Origin: an uncultured Clostridia bacterium
GTDB taxonomy: Bacteria > Bacillota > Clostridia > TANB77 > CAG-508
Assembly (NCBI GenBank): GCA_947624925.1
Contig: CANQMG010000023.1
Coordinates: 1-18,190, forward strand
Direction of reading: 5' to 3'
Length of the DNA stretch: 18,190 bases
Under the pieces are notes generated by a model. The model ran no database searches. It was not told the origin of the DNA and saw only the letters and a list, made by a program, of their open reading frames with translations. Position numbers and translations under genes: made by a program. Positions 7,116 to 14,609 of this stretch are shown in pieces (within the stretch, counting starts at the first letter, position 1; each line of letters starts with the position of its first letter).

Positions 7116-7835
7116 TTATTTTAATGAATTTGTTGCATCTTCAATTATTTTATTTTTATCAACTTTTTTTATAATAAAAATAAATAAAAATGTAATTGCA
7201 AAAGTAATAGCATATATTAAAATGCTTATTTTCCAATCTCCTTCTACAAGGTTGCCTCCTGCTATTGTTGAAGATACGATACTTGGTATTCTAGCTATAG
7301 TTGATATTATAACTAATTTTAATGTACTCATTGGTAACAATCCGCATACATAAGTTAACAAATCTTTTGGCGTGCCAGGTATTATATATAAAATTGTTAA
7401 AATAATTTCCATTTTTCTTTGATTTTTAAAGAATTTACTGTTTTCTATTTTATCAATTTTATCTTTTTTAAAAAAATGGTATATATACCCCTTTCCATAT
7501 TTTTTTACTAAGAATATTATTATATAGGATGTTACAAAAACAGAAACTAGTATAAATATCGTCCCCCATAATCCTCCATAACACATTCCAGCTAAAATTT
7601 CTAATGGTTCTCCTGGTATAACTATAAATAGAATTTGTGCTATTTGTAATGCAACTAACATCACAAATCCAACAACTCCTAAGTTATTTATCTTTTCTTT
7701 AAATTGAAGCTGTCCATCTTTAGTATTTAATTTTATAATTAATGGAGTTAAGTAAGCTATAACAGCCACAAATGCTATAATTGATGCTATAATTGCTAAA
7801 ATTTTTAATATATTAAATAATTTCTTTTTTACCAT
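7116..7835 (-). CDS. VTT-domain (TVP38/TMEM64, DedA-like) membrane protein
   Basis: The 239-residue protein is a multi-pass membrane protein. It has an N-terminal helix at about 10-32 and the VTT/SNARE-associated core with the two re-entrant motifs VIPGEPLEILAG and IPGTPKDLLTYVCG, each with Pro-Gly and a charged residue. A C-terminal hydrophobic helix and a basic end follow. Families of this fold are implicated in flipping or recycling of polyprenyl-phosphate carriers and phospholipids. Here it follows a polyprenyl-type glycosyltransferase and a GtrA protein, which fits a lipid-carrier role; this is inference. The ATG has AAAGGA about seven bases upstream and starts 12 bases after the GT2 stop. 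It is likely the last gene of the metG operon. Confidence 0.88.
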   Translation of the reverse strand: MVKKKLFNILKILAIIASIIAFVAVIAYLTPLIIKLNTKDGQLQFKEKINNLGVVGFVMLVALQIAQILFIVIPGEPLEILAGMCYGGLWGTIFILVSVFVTSYIIIFLVKKYGKGYIYHFFKKDKIDKIENSKFFKNQRKMEIILTILYIIPGTPKDLLTYVCGLLPMSTLKLVIISTIARIPSIVSSTIAGGNLVEGDWKISILIYAITFAITFLFIFIIKKVDKNKIIEDATNSLK

Positions 7836-7847
7836 TTTATATTCCTT

Positions 7848-8798
7848 TTATTTTATTTCATTAGTTTCTTTTTCTCCATTGTATTCATCTACAAAATATA
7901 ATGGTCTGTTTTTTGTTTCATTAAATATTCTTCCTAAATATTCGCCTATAATTCCAATTAACATTATTTGTATTCCAGAGAAGAATAATATAAGCAAAAT
8001 AGTAGCTTGGAAAGCTTGTATTGGTTCATTTATAATATTTGATTTTATTATTACATATATAAAATATACAAATAGTGTTAAGAAAGTTGGTATACTAATA
8101 TATGTAGATATTCTAAGTGGTGATGTTGTAAAAGACGTAATACCATCAATTGCAAGGTCAACTAGTTTTTTATAATTCCATTTTGTTTTACCTGCTATAC
8201 GAGGATCTCTATCATACAAAACTTCCTTTTTATTATACCCAATCCAACTAAACATACTTTTTGAACATCTTTGTGATTCTCTTAACTTTCTTAATGCATT
8301 TACACATCTTCTATCTAGTAGTCTAAAATCTCCAGTATCTTTTTGTATTTCTATTCTAGTTAGGTTTTGCAATACTTTATAATACATTTTAGATGTAAAT
8401 TTTTTGAAGAAAGTTTCTCCTGCTCTTGTTTTTCTTCTTGCATATACATCATCATAACCTTCTTCCCAATACTTTATTAATTCTGGAATTAATTCAGGTG
8501 GATCCTGAAGATCTGCATCCATAAATATAGCGCAATCTCCTTTTGCATAGTCTAAACCAGCAATCATAGCAATTTCTTTTCCAAAATTTCTTGAAAAATT
8601 TACATAGCATATACGTTCATCTTTTTTTCTTAAATCCTTAATGATATTTAATGTGTTATCTTTACTTCCATCATTAATAAATAAAATTTCAAATTCATAA
8701 TTATTTACTTGCTCCATAAGTTTGCTTAATCTTTCATATAAATATGGCAATGCTTCTTCTTCATTGTACGCAGGTATTATTATACTAATTTTTTTCAT
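7848..8798 (-). CDS. Family 2 glycosyltransferase, polyprenyl-phosphate type (GtrB/DPM1-like)
   Basis: Enzymes of this kind move a sugar from a nucleotide donor to undecaprenyl phosphate on the inner membrane face. The 316-residue protein has the GT-A domain with IIIPAYNEEE at the N-terminus, FINDGSKDNT and the metal-binding DADLQDPPELIPEL. Two C-terminal membrane helices (about 227-250 and 262-290) complete the GtrB/CsbB layout. The chosen ATG follows AAGGAG by six bases; the adjacent ATG one codon earlier is possible, and a further upstream ATG lacks a ribosome site. It overlaps the end of the gtrA-like gene by 14 bases, so translation is coupled. The pairing with GtrA suggests an envelope-glycan glucosylation or similar decoration; the sugar and acceptor cannot be read from sequence. 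Confidence 0.93.
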   Translation of the reverse strand: MKKISIIIPAYNEEEALPYLYERLSKLMEQVNNYEFEILFINDGSKDNTLNIIKDLRKKDERICYVNFSRNFGKEIAMIAGLDYAKGDCAIFMDADLQDPPELIPELIKYWEEGYDDVYARRKTRAGETFFKKFTSKMYYKVLQNLTRIEIQKDTGDFRLLDRRCVNALRKLRESQRCSKSMFSWIGYNKKEVLYDRDPRIAGKTKWNYKKLVDLAIDGITSFTTSPLRISTYISIPTFLTLFVYFIYVIIKSNIINEPIQAFQATILLILFFSGIQIMLIGIIGEYLGRIFNETKNRPLYFVDEYNGEKETNEIK

Positions 8799-9216
8799 CA
8801 TTTTCTCCTTTATTTTTAAATGCAATTAATTTACTAAGAAGATAATTCATAATAATTATTACTATTTGTGCTATTATTTTTATTATATATTCATTTATTC
8901 CCATCTTTTGTACTAATATAAATAGCATAGCCTCTTCCACTAATAATGAAAAAATTCTACAACTATAAAATAATATTATTTCTTTGAATAGTTCAATTTT
9001 ATTTGATGTTTTGCTCTCAAATACAAAAATCTTATTTGTTATATAAGCAAATGTTACAGCTATTATCCATGATAATACATTATTTATTAATAATTCTACA
9101 TTTAATTTGTTAAATATAAAAAATGCTATAAAATTAATTAATGTTGTTAATACTCCAAATATTAAATAGTTTATTATTTCTTTATATTTTATATATAATT
9201 CTTTTATTTTTTTCAT
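8785..9216 (-). CDS. GtrA-family membrane protein, putative lipid-linked sugar flippase
   Basis: The 143-residue protein has four predicted membrane helices (about 15-35, 40-60, 80-102 and 108-133) and the family features: NYLIFGVLTTLINFIAFF at the first helix and a motif FAYITNKIFVFES between helices two and three. GtrA proteins are thought to flip undecaprenyl-phosphate sugars made by the partner GtrB enzyme, which is encoded immediately after with a 14-base overlap. The ATG has GGAG eight bases upstream and overlaps the stop of the preceding kinase-like gene in an ATGA arrangement. Confidence 0.92.
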   Translation of the reverse strand: MKKIKELYIKYKEIINYLIFGVLTTLINFIAFFIFNKLNVELLINNVLSWIIAVTFAYITNKIFVFESKTSNKIELFKEIILFYSCRIFSLLVEEAMLFILVQKMGINEYIIKIIAQIVIIIMNYLLSKLIAFKNKGENDEKN

Positions 9217-9710
9217 TTTGAAAACTCCTTAGTAAATTCAATTGCTTTGTTTTTTAAATCATCTAATGTTCCATCATTTTCTATATAGTAATCGTATTCA
9301 TATTCATTAACTTTACCATCAGAATTATTTGAAACAATAAGGTTTACACGTGGGTTAGTTATTAAAAGTGTTTTTGCATTTAGCAGTTTTTTGGTCTTTT
9401 TAATTTCATCTATTTCTCTTATATGTATAAACATTAAGTTATCATTTGAATTTTTAAACTTTTCTGCCATTTGCATAACATATTTTGTTGGTGCGTCATT
9501 ATAGTCAATACTTAATCTTTTTAAGTCAACTAACAATTTTCTAGAAACTTCATCTTTTTCACCATTCCATCCAACTAAAATTTTTGCTGCCTCTTTTACC
9601 TTATCAACTGTTGATATATTTAAAACCTTTTCTACTTCACTACAAAAGCTAACAAATGTATCTTTTCCGGCGCCTCCTGTACCATTTATTATAATAATAT
9701 TTTTATCCAT
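9213..9710 (-). CDS. P-loop kinase, (deoxy)nucleoside monophosphate kinase-like
   Basis: The 165-residue protein opens with a beta strand and the Walker A motif GTGGAGKDT at residues 10-18, as in small P-loop kinases. A central part reads GWNGEKDEVSRKLLVDLKRL, and FIHIREIDEIKK follows, a layout resembling the T4-type deoxynucleoside monophosphate kinase family. The substrate is not established. It overlaps the end of metG by 8 bases and ends in an ATGA overlap with the GtrA gene, so it belongs to this operon. It may be unrelated in function to its neighbours. Confidence 0.8.
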   Translation of the reverse strand: MDKNIIIINGTGGAGKDTFVSFCSEVEKVLNISTVDKVKEAAKILVGWNGEKDEVSRKLLVDLKRLSIDYNDAPTKYVMQMAEKFKNSNDNLMFIHIREIDEIKKTKKLLNAKTLLITNPRVNLIVSNNSDGKVNEYEYDYYIENDGTLDDLKNKAIEFTKEFSK

Positions 9711-11286
9711 TTTTCATTCCTTCTTTTATATAATTTATTTCTTCTTCCATATCTAGTCTTACAAATAGTGGCTCACCTTTTTGAGTAACAATTATTTTAT
9801 CTGGTATTAAATTATTCTTATATAAACTATCCCAAGTTTTTAATTCATCTTTATTTATATTTAATTGATTTAATATTTTTTCAGATGTTTCTTCCATAAA
9901 TGGTTTTATGAGTATTGCTATTTTTCTTAGTATTTCTACTAAGTGATACATTACTGCCTCTAATTTATCTTTATTTTGTTCATCTTTTGCCAAAATCCAA
10001 GGTGCAGTTTCATCTATATATTTATTTGCTCTTGATACTAAATTCCAAATTTCAGATATAGCATTACTTATATGGTATTCATCCATTTTTTCTTCTACAA
10101 GTTTTATTTGATTTATAGAATATTTTTCTATTTTTTCGTCTAACAAGCTAGAAACATTATATTTTGGTATAGCGCCATTAAAATATTTATTTATCATTCC
10201 AATTGTTCTATTTAAAAGATTTCCTAAATCATTACATAAATCAAAATTAAATCTTTCCACAAAATCCTCTGGTGTAAATATTGAATCTTGAGCAAAAGAC
10301 ATTTCTTTTAATAAATAATACTTAGTCGCATCTAATCCATATCTATTAATTAAGGTTTCTGGATATATTACATTTCCCTTAGATTTAGACATTTTTCCAT
10401 CTTTCATCATAAACCAACTATGGGCATATATTTTCTTAGGAAGCGGAAGATCTAAAGCCATTAAAAATATAGGCCAATAGATGCCATGAAATCTTATTAT
10501 ATCTTTTCCAACTAAATGTAAATCTGCGGGCCAATATTTTTTAAATAATGTATCATCATCAGAGCCATAACCTAATGCAGTAATATAATTAGTTAATGCA
10601 TCAAGCCACACATATATAACATGTTTAGGATTACTTCTTACTTTTATTCCCCAATCAAAGCTTGTTCTACTTACACATAAATCCTCTAGTCCAGGCTTTA
10701 AGAAATTATTAAATAATTCATTTTTTCTTGATTCTGGCTGTATAAAATCAGGATTTTCTTCATAAAATTTTATTAATCTATCTGCATATTTTTTCATATT
10801 AAAAAAATATGATTCTTCTTTCATTTTTTTTACTTCTCTTCCACAATCTGGACATTTCCCATCAACCAATTGTGTTTGTGTAAAATATGTCTCGCAAGGT
10901 ACACAATACCAACCTTCATATTCTCCAAGATATATATCACCTTGTTTCATTAATTTATCGAATATTTCTTCAACTGTTTTTTCGTGTCTAGATTCTGTTG
11001 TTCTTATAAAATAATCATAATCTATATTCATTTTTTTCCATAATTCTTTTGCTTGCTTTGCCATTTCATCTACATGTTCTTTAGGAGTTTTGCCATTTTT
11101 TTCTGCAACCTGCTGAATTTTTTGTCCATGTTCATCTAATCCTGTTAATAAAAAGGCATCATAACCTCTCATTTTTTTATATTTTTTTATAGTATCTGCT
11201 AAAGTTGTACAATATGCTGTTCCAATATGAAACTTTCCACTTGGATAATATATTGGTGTAGTAATGTAAAATGTTTTATTTTCCAT
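9703..11286 (-). CDS. metG: Methionyl-tRNA synthetase, without C-terminal dimer domain
   Basis: MetRS charges initiator and elongator tRNA-Met. The 527-residue protein has the class I signatures HIGT at 20-23 and KMSKS at 298-302. The zinc knuckle has two CxxC pairs at 128/131 and 145/148. An anticodon-binding helical domain completes it; the EMAPII-like C-terminal tRNA-binding domain found in many Firmicute enzymes (about 650 residues) is absent. The start at MENKTFYITTP has GGGAGG six bases upstream. An in-frame ATG at 11340 coincides with the predicted transcription start and is rejected. It is the first gene of a run of five overlapping or closely spaced genes. The leader is only about 50 nt, so there is no T-box. 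Confidence 0.97.
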   Translation of the reverse strand: MENKTFYITTPIYYPSGKFHIGTAYCTTLADTIKKYKKMRGYDAFLLTGLDEHGQKIQQVAEKNGKTPKEHVDEMAKQAKELWKKMNIDYDYFIRTTESRHEKTVEEIFDKLMKQGDIYLGEYEGWYCVPCETYFTQTQLVDGKCPDCGREVKKMKEESYFFNMKKYADRLIKFYEENPDFIQPESRKNELFNNFLKPGLEDLCVSRTSFDWGIKVRSNPKHVIYVWLDALTNYITALGYGSDDDTLFKKYWPADLHLVGKDIIRFHGIYWPIFLMALDLPLPKKIYAHSWFMMKDGKMSKSKGNVIYPETLINRYGLDATKYYLLKEMSFAQDSIFTPEDFVERFNFDLCNDLGNLLNRTIGMINKYFNGAIPKYNVSSLLDEKIEKYSINQIKLVEEKMDEYHISNAISEIWNLVSRANKYIDETAPWILAKDEQNKDKLEAVMYHLVEILRKIAILIKPFMEETSEKILNQLNINKDELKTWDSLYKNNLIPDKIIVTQKGEPLFVRLDMEEEINYIKEGMKNG

Positions 11287-11344
11287 ATTATTCCTCCCCA
11301 ATGAAACTAAAACTTTTTGTTTTTTAAATCTATCTAGCATTTAT

Positions 11345-11373
11345 ATTTTAACAAGAATATCACTTTATTGCAA
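11345..11373 (-). promoter_or_regulatory. Predicted promoter of the metG operon
   Basis: TTGCAA (11368-11373) and TAAAAT (11345-11350) are 17 bp apart. The start site near 11338 leaves a leader of about 52 nt containing a small hairpin-forming AAAAC/GTTTT and the strong GGGGAGG ribosome site. Confidence 0.6.
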
Positions 11374-11413
11374 TATATTTTAAATTATTCTTTATTTTTC
11401 TTAGATTTTATTA

Positions 11414-11419
11414 TATAAT
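11414..11419 (+). promoter_or_regulatory. Candidate -10 box of the pseudouridine synthase gene
   Basis: A consensus TATAAT ends nine bases before the ATG at 11428. The region 17 bp upstream (TTTATT at 11391) is only a weak -35. If used, transcription would start at or within 1-2 bases of the ATG, giving a leaderless mRNA. No other good plus-strand promoter with a leader is visible in this gap. Confidence 0.45.
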
Positions 11420-11427
11420 TAATTATT

Positions 11428-12306
11428 ATGAAAGAGTTAATTGTTGATAAAAATTATGATGGTAAGAAACTTAATAATTTTATACTTGATAATTTTAAAA
11501 ATCTATCTTTAAATACATTATATAAAGCTCTGAGGAAAAAGGATATTAAGGTTAACAATAAGAGAATTAATGAAAATATAACTATCTTTTTTAATGATGT
11601 TGTTCAAGTATTCATATCTGATGATTTGCTATATGGCAATACAAATATTACATTAGATATTATTTATGAAGATGATAATATTATTGTTGTAAATAAACCT
11701 GCTAATATTGAAGTTTTAGCAGATGGTCAATTTTCATCTATTACCAGTATTTTACAAAAAAAATATACAAATATCCTTGAGAATGACTTTCCTTATCCAT
11801 GTCATAGGTTAGATAGAAATACTAAAGGACTATTATTGTTTGCTAAAAATAAAAAGACTTTAGATTTTATGTTTGAAAAATTTAAAGCAAAGGAAATCGA
11901 TAAATTTTATAGATGTATGGTCTATGGTATTCCTAGTAAATCTTCAGATATTTTAAATGCTTATCTTTTTAAGGATAATAAAAAATCCTTAGTTTATATT
12001 TCAGATGTTTATAAAAAAGGATATCAAAAAATTACTACTTCATATAAAATAATAGATATAGACAATAAAAATAATACTAGCATATTAGAAGTTAAATTGG
12101 AAACTGGAAAAACACATCAAATTCGTGCTCACCTAGCCCATATAGGACATCCTATAATTGGTGATGGAAAATATGGAATTAATCAAATAAATAAAAAATT
12201 TAATAAAAAAACACAAGAACTATGTTCTTATAAACTTATATTTAATTTCAAATCTTATACTAAAGAATTTGGTTATTTAAATGGAAAAGAATTTTGTTTG
12301 AAATAA
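11428..12306 (+). CDS. RluA/RluD-family pseudouridine synthase
   Basis: These enzymes isomerise specific uridines of rRNA or tRNA to pseudouridine. The 292-residue protein has an N-terminal S4-type RNA-binding domain (about 1-62). The catalytic motif HRLDRNTKGLLLFAKN carries the nucleophile Asp129, and the late motif GKTHQIRAHLAHIGHPIIGD is present. The target uridine cannot be assigned. It is the only convincing plus-strand gene of the window, divergent from metG and convergent with the antitoxin gene. The sequence before the ATG (AATTAATTATT) holds no Shine-Dalgarno, unlike every other gene here, and no alternative start lies nearby without cutting the S4 domain. The stop codon is one base from a REP-like repeat. 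Confidence 0.95.
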   Translation: MKELIVDKNYDGKKLNNFILDNFKNLSLNTLYKALRKKDIKVNNKRINENITIFFNDVVQVFISDDLLYGNTNITLDIIYEDDNIIVVNKPANIEVLADGQFSSITSILQKKYTNILENDFPYPCHRLDRNTKGLLLFAKNKKTLDFMFEKFKAKEIDKFYRCMVYGIPSKSSDILNAYLFKDNKKSLVYISDVYKKGYQKITTSYKIIDIDNKNNTSILEVKLETGKTHQIRAHLAHIGHPIIGDGKYGINQINKKFNKKTQELCSYKLIFNFKSYTKEFGYLNGKEFCLK

Positions 12307-12307
12307 A

Positions 12308-12348
12308 TTACAAATAGGGTAGGCACAAGACCTACCCCTACATCAATT
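12308..12348. repeat. REP-like palindromic repeat, copy 1
   Basis: This 41-bp unit differs from 12692-12732 at one position (12338 C against 12722 T). Its core is a hairpin, GGGTAGG and CCTACCC around the 7-nt loop CACAAGA. It fills almost exactly the gap between two convergent stop codons (12306 and 12351). The type resembles GTAGGGG...CCC palindromes that are dispersed in Clostridia; it may act as a bidirectional transcript end, though no T-run follows. Confidence 0.85.
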
Positions 12349-12350
12349 TA

Positions 12351-12617
12351 TCAGTCCTCTTTCTCTAAATCTTTCCACATTTCATTTAAATCAGTATATC
12401 CTTTACTTAAACCTATTCCTTTTTCTGCATCTTCAATTGCCTTTATAGTTTCAGTATTTAATTTTGGTACTTTTATTTCAAATGGAATACTTTCTGTTAA
12501 AATTATTTGTCTTAATAACATATTAATAACATTAGTGAAATTTGTTCCTAAATATTCAAGAGTTTCCTTGGCTTGTTCTTTTACTTTTTCATCTACATTT
12601 ACATTTATTGTAGCCAC
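12351..12617 (-). CDS. RelB/DinJ-type antitoxin without adjacent toxin
   Basis: The 88-residue protein begins with a ribbon-helix-helix segment (TINVNVDEKVKEQAKETLEYLGTNF then TNVINMLLRQIILTESIPFEI), typical of RelB/DinJ antitoxins that bind their own operator and neutralise a RelE/YafQ-type RNase. The C-terminal half (KGYTDLNEMWKDLEKED) would be the toxin-binding tail. The start is GTG, with AAGGAGG seven bases upstream, and a strong promoter lies at 12648-12676. The toxin gene normally follows directly, but here a REP-like repeat and the convergent pseudouridine synthase gene follow. No RelE-like frame is found nearby. It is either an orphan antitoxin or works with a toxin elsewhere. Confidence 0.88.
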   Translation of the reverse strand: MATINVNVDEKVKEQAKETLEYLGTNFTNVINMLLRQIILTESIPFEIKVPKLNTETIKAIEDAEKGIGLSKGYTDLNEMWKDLEKED

Positions 12618-12640
12618 ATCATCACCTCCTTAATATAATA

Positions 12641-12672
12641 TATGTATATTATAACATATTATGTGTATAATA
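12641..12672. promoter_or_regulatory. Candidate antitoxin operator: two 13-bp direct repeats
   Basis: TATGTATATTATA (12641-12653) and TATGTGTATAATA (12660-12672) match at 11 of 13 positions and are 19 bp apart, close to two helical turns. They cover the -10 and overlap the -35 box of the antitoxin promoter, where autoregulation by a ribbon-helix-helix protein would act. The sequence is very AT-rich, so chance similarity is possible. Confidence 0.35.
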
Positions 12673-12676
12673 TCAA
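12648..12676 (-). promoter_or_regulatory. Predicted promoter of the antitoxin gene
   Basis: TTGATA (12671-12676) and TATAAT (12648-12653) are separated by 17 bp, with TGT before the -10 box. The leader would be about 24 nt with AAGGAGG before the GTG. Confidence 0.7.
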
Positions 12677-12691
12677 CACTTTTTATAAATT

Positions 12692-12732
12692 TTACAAATA
12701 GGGTAGGCACAAGACCTACCCTTACATCAATT
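12692..12732. repeat. REP-like palindromic repeat, copy 2
   Basis: This is the second copy of the 41-bp unit, in direct orientation relative to copy 1 and 384 bp away. It sits 29 bp after the ftsH stop and just upstream of the antitoxin promoter. The hairpin core is identical to copy 1. It may protect or end the ftsH transcript, as no other terminator is visible there. Confidence 0.85.
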
Positions 12733-12761
12733 ATAGCATTTTTAAATATTTTTTTAATTTA

Positions 12762-14558
12762 TTAGTTTTCAAAAAATCTATTAAATTCTTTTTCTGAAAT
12801 TGTTTCTTTTTCTAATAATGTTTGAGCTACAGCATGTAAAATATTCATATTTTGTCTTAATATTGCTTGTGCTTTAACATATGCTGTATCTATTAATTGC
12901 TTTATTTCTTTTCCTATTTCATCTTCAATATCTTTTCCAAAAATTTGAATTTCATATGGATTCTCTGTTTTTAATGATACTGGTCCTATATTATCACTCA
13001 TTCCATATACTGTTACCATATCTCTTGCTATTTGAGTTGCTACCTCTATATCATTACTTGCTCCTGTAGATATATCGTCTAAAGCTATTTTTTCTGCAGC
13101 TCTACCTCCTAATAAGGAAATTAATCTTTCTTCCATTTCTGTTTTTGATACATAAAATTTATCTTCATTTGTTTTATACATTGTATAACCGCCTGCAAAA
13201 CCTCTAGGTACTATTGATACTTCCTTTATGTCCATACTTGTTTGTAAAAATTTACTAACAATAGCATGTCCTGCCTCATGATATGCTGTTAGCTTTTTAT
13301 CTTTATCTGATATCACTCTACTTGTCTTTTGTAAACCAATAGTTACCTTTTTTACAGCTTCTTCTAAATCGTCTTTTTCAATACTTTCATGATTTTTTAT
13401 TGTTGCAATTATTGCTGCCTCATTTAATACATTAGCAAGTTCTGCTCCTGTAAATCCGGCTGTATCCTCAGCAATATCCTTAAAATCTATATCATCTGCA
13501 AATTTTTTATCTGAACTATGAATTTTTAATATTTCTTCTCTTCCTCTTATATCTGGAGGTGCTATAGTAATTTGTCTATCAAATCTTCCTGGTCTTAATA
13601 AAGCTTTGTCTAACATTTCAGGTCTGTTTGTAGCTGCTAATACTATAATTGTTTCATTTGTTTCAAATCCATCCATTTCTACCAATAATTGATTTAGTGT
13701 TTGATTATTTTCTGATTCAGCACCACTTGAACTAGTTCTCCTTGCGCCTATTGCATCAATTTCATCTATAAATACAATACAAGGAGAGATTTTTCTTGCC
13801 TTTTCAAATAACTTTCTTACTCTTGAAGCTCCTAATCCAGCAAATAATTCTATGAATTCTGAGCCACTCATAGATATAAAAGGTACTCCTGCCTCACCTG
13901 CAATTGCTTTTGCAATTAATGTTTTACCTGTACCTGGTTTTCCGCAAAGTAAAATTCCTCTTGGTACTTTTGCCCCCATTTTTTGAAACTTTTTAGGATC
14001 TTTTAAGAAGTCAACTATTTCAATTAATTCATTTTTTTCTTCATCTAATCCTGCTACATCTTTAAACCTTACTTTAGTATCATTTTCATTTGCTTCATAT
14101 ACTTTTCCTTTATCACCTAGTCCTTGCATTTTTAGTATAACAAAAAATAATATTACTAATAAGATTGTAGGTAAAAGTGTAAATATACCATTAGATATTC
14201 TAAAAAAAACATTAGACTGTTTTTGCTGTAAATCTATTTCATCTTCTAATACTTTTTCATGAATAAATTCTATAAATGCTTGTGTATTTGGCACAATAGA
14301 ACTTTTTTCTTTATCATCATTTTTTATTTTTACTTTAATAGCTGTGCTTCCAACAGTCATTTCTATTTTTTCAACATTTCCAGAATATATATTTTTAATT
14401 AAGTCTGAATAAGGCATAACATTTTCTTGTTCTTTTTTTTGGTTGTTTGAATATATAATATATGAAATAGAACCAATTATAGCTAATACTAATAATATTA
14501 AAATTACTATTAAATATTTTTTATTTTTATTATTTTTTTCTTCTTCTTTTTCTTTCAT
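12762..14558 (-). CDS. ftsH: ATP-dependent zinc metalloprotease FtsH
   Basis: FtsH is a membrane-anchored hexameric AAA+ protease for membrane-protein quality control. The 598-residue protein has membrane helices at about 14-36 and 123-143 around an extracytoplasmic domain. The AAA domain has Walker A GKPGTGKT at 206-213, pore loop FAG at 239-241, Walker B IVFIDE at 261-266 and arginine-finger region RPGRFDR. The protease domain has HEAGH at 427-431 and the third zinc ligand Asp503 in STGASNDI. Walker A usually reads GPPGTGKT and the pore FVG, so both are slightly variant. It lacks the long charged C-terminal tail of many FtsH proteins. The ATG has CGGAGG five bases upstream; the gene follows the DUF1189-like gene by about 50 bases. 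Confidence 0.96.
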   Translation of the reverse strand: MKEKEEEKNNKNKKYLIVILILLVLAIIGSISYIIYSNNQKKEQENVMPYSDLIKNIYSGNVEKIEMTVGSTAIKVKIKNDDKEKSSIVPNTQAFIEFIHEKVLEDEIDLQQKQSNVFFRISNGIFTLLPTILLVILFFVILKMQGLGDKGKVYEANENDTKVRFKDVAGLDEEKNELIEIVDFLKDPKKFQKMGAKVPRGILLCGKPGTGKTLIAKAIAGEAGVPFISMSGSEFIELFAGLGASRVRKLFEKARKISPCIVFIDEIDAIGARRTSSSGAESENNQTLNQLLVEMDGFETNETIIVLAATNRPEMLDKALLRPGRFDRQITIAPPDIRGREEILKIHSSDKKFADDIDFKDIAEDTAGFTGAELANVLNEAAIIATIKNHESIEKDDLEEAVKKVTIGLQKTSRVISDKDKKLTAYHEAGHAIVSKFLQTSMDIKEVSIVPRGFAGGYTMYKTNEDKFYVSKTEMEERLISLLGGRAAEKIALDDISTGASNDIEVATQIARDMVTVYGMSDNIGPVSLKTENPYEIQIFGKDIEDEIGKEIKQLIDTAYVKAQAILRQNMNILHAVAQTLLEKETISEKEFNRFFEN

Positions 14559-14609
14559 TATTTCCTCCGGATATATATTTTTGACATAAAGCCATAAGAT
14601 TTCTCTAAT

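Noticed and set aside
11287..11345. T-box or S-box riboswitch upstream of metG
   Set aside because: The leader after the predicted start site is about 50 nt, and no T-box sequence or long structured leader is visible. The alaS leader (about 22 nt) and the 20-bp gap before cysS are also too short.
12308..12732. CRISPR array
   Set aside because: Only two repeat copies exist, 384 bp apart with a gene between them, and no cas genes are present.
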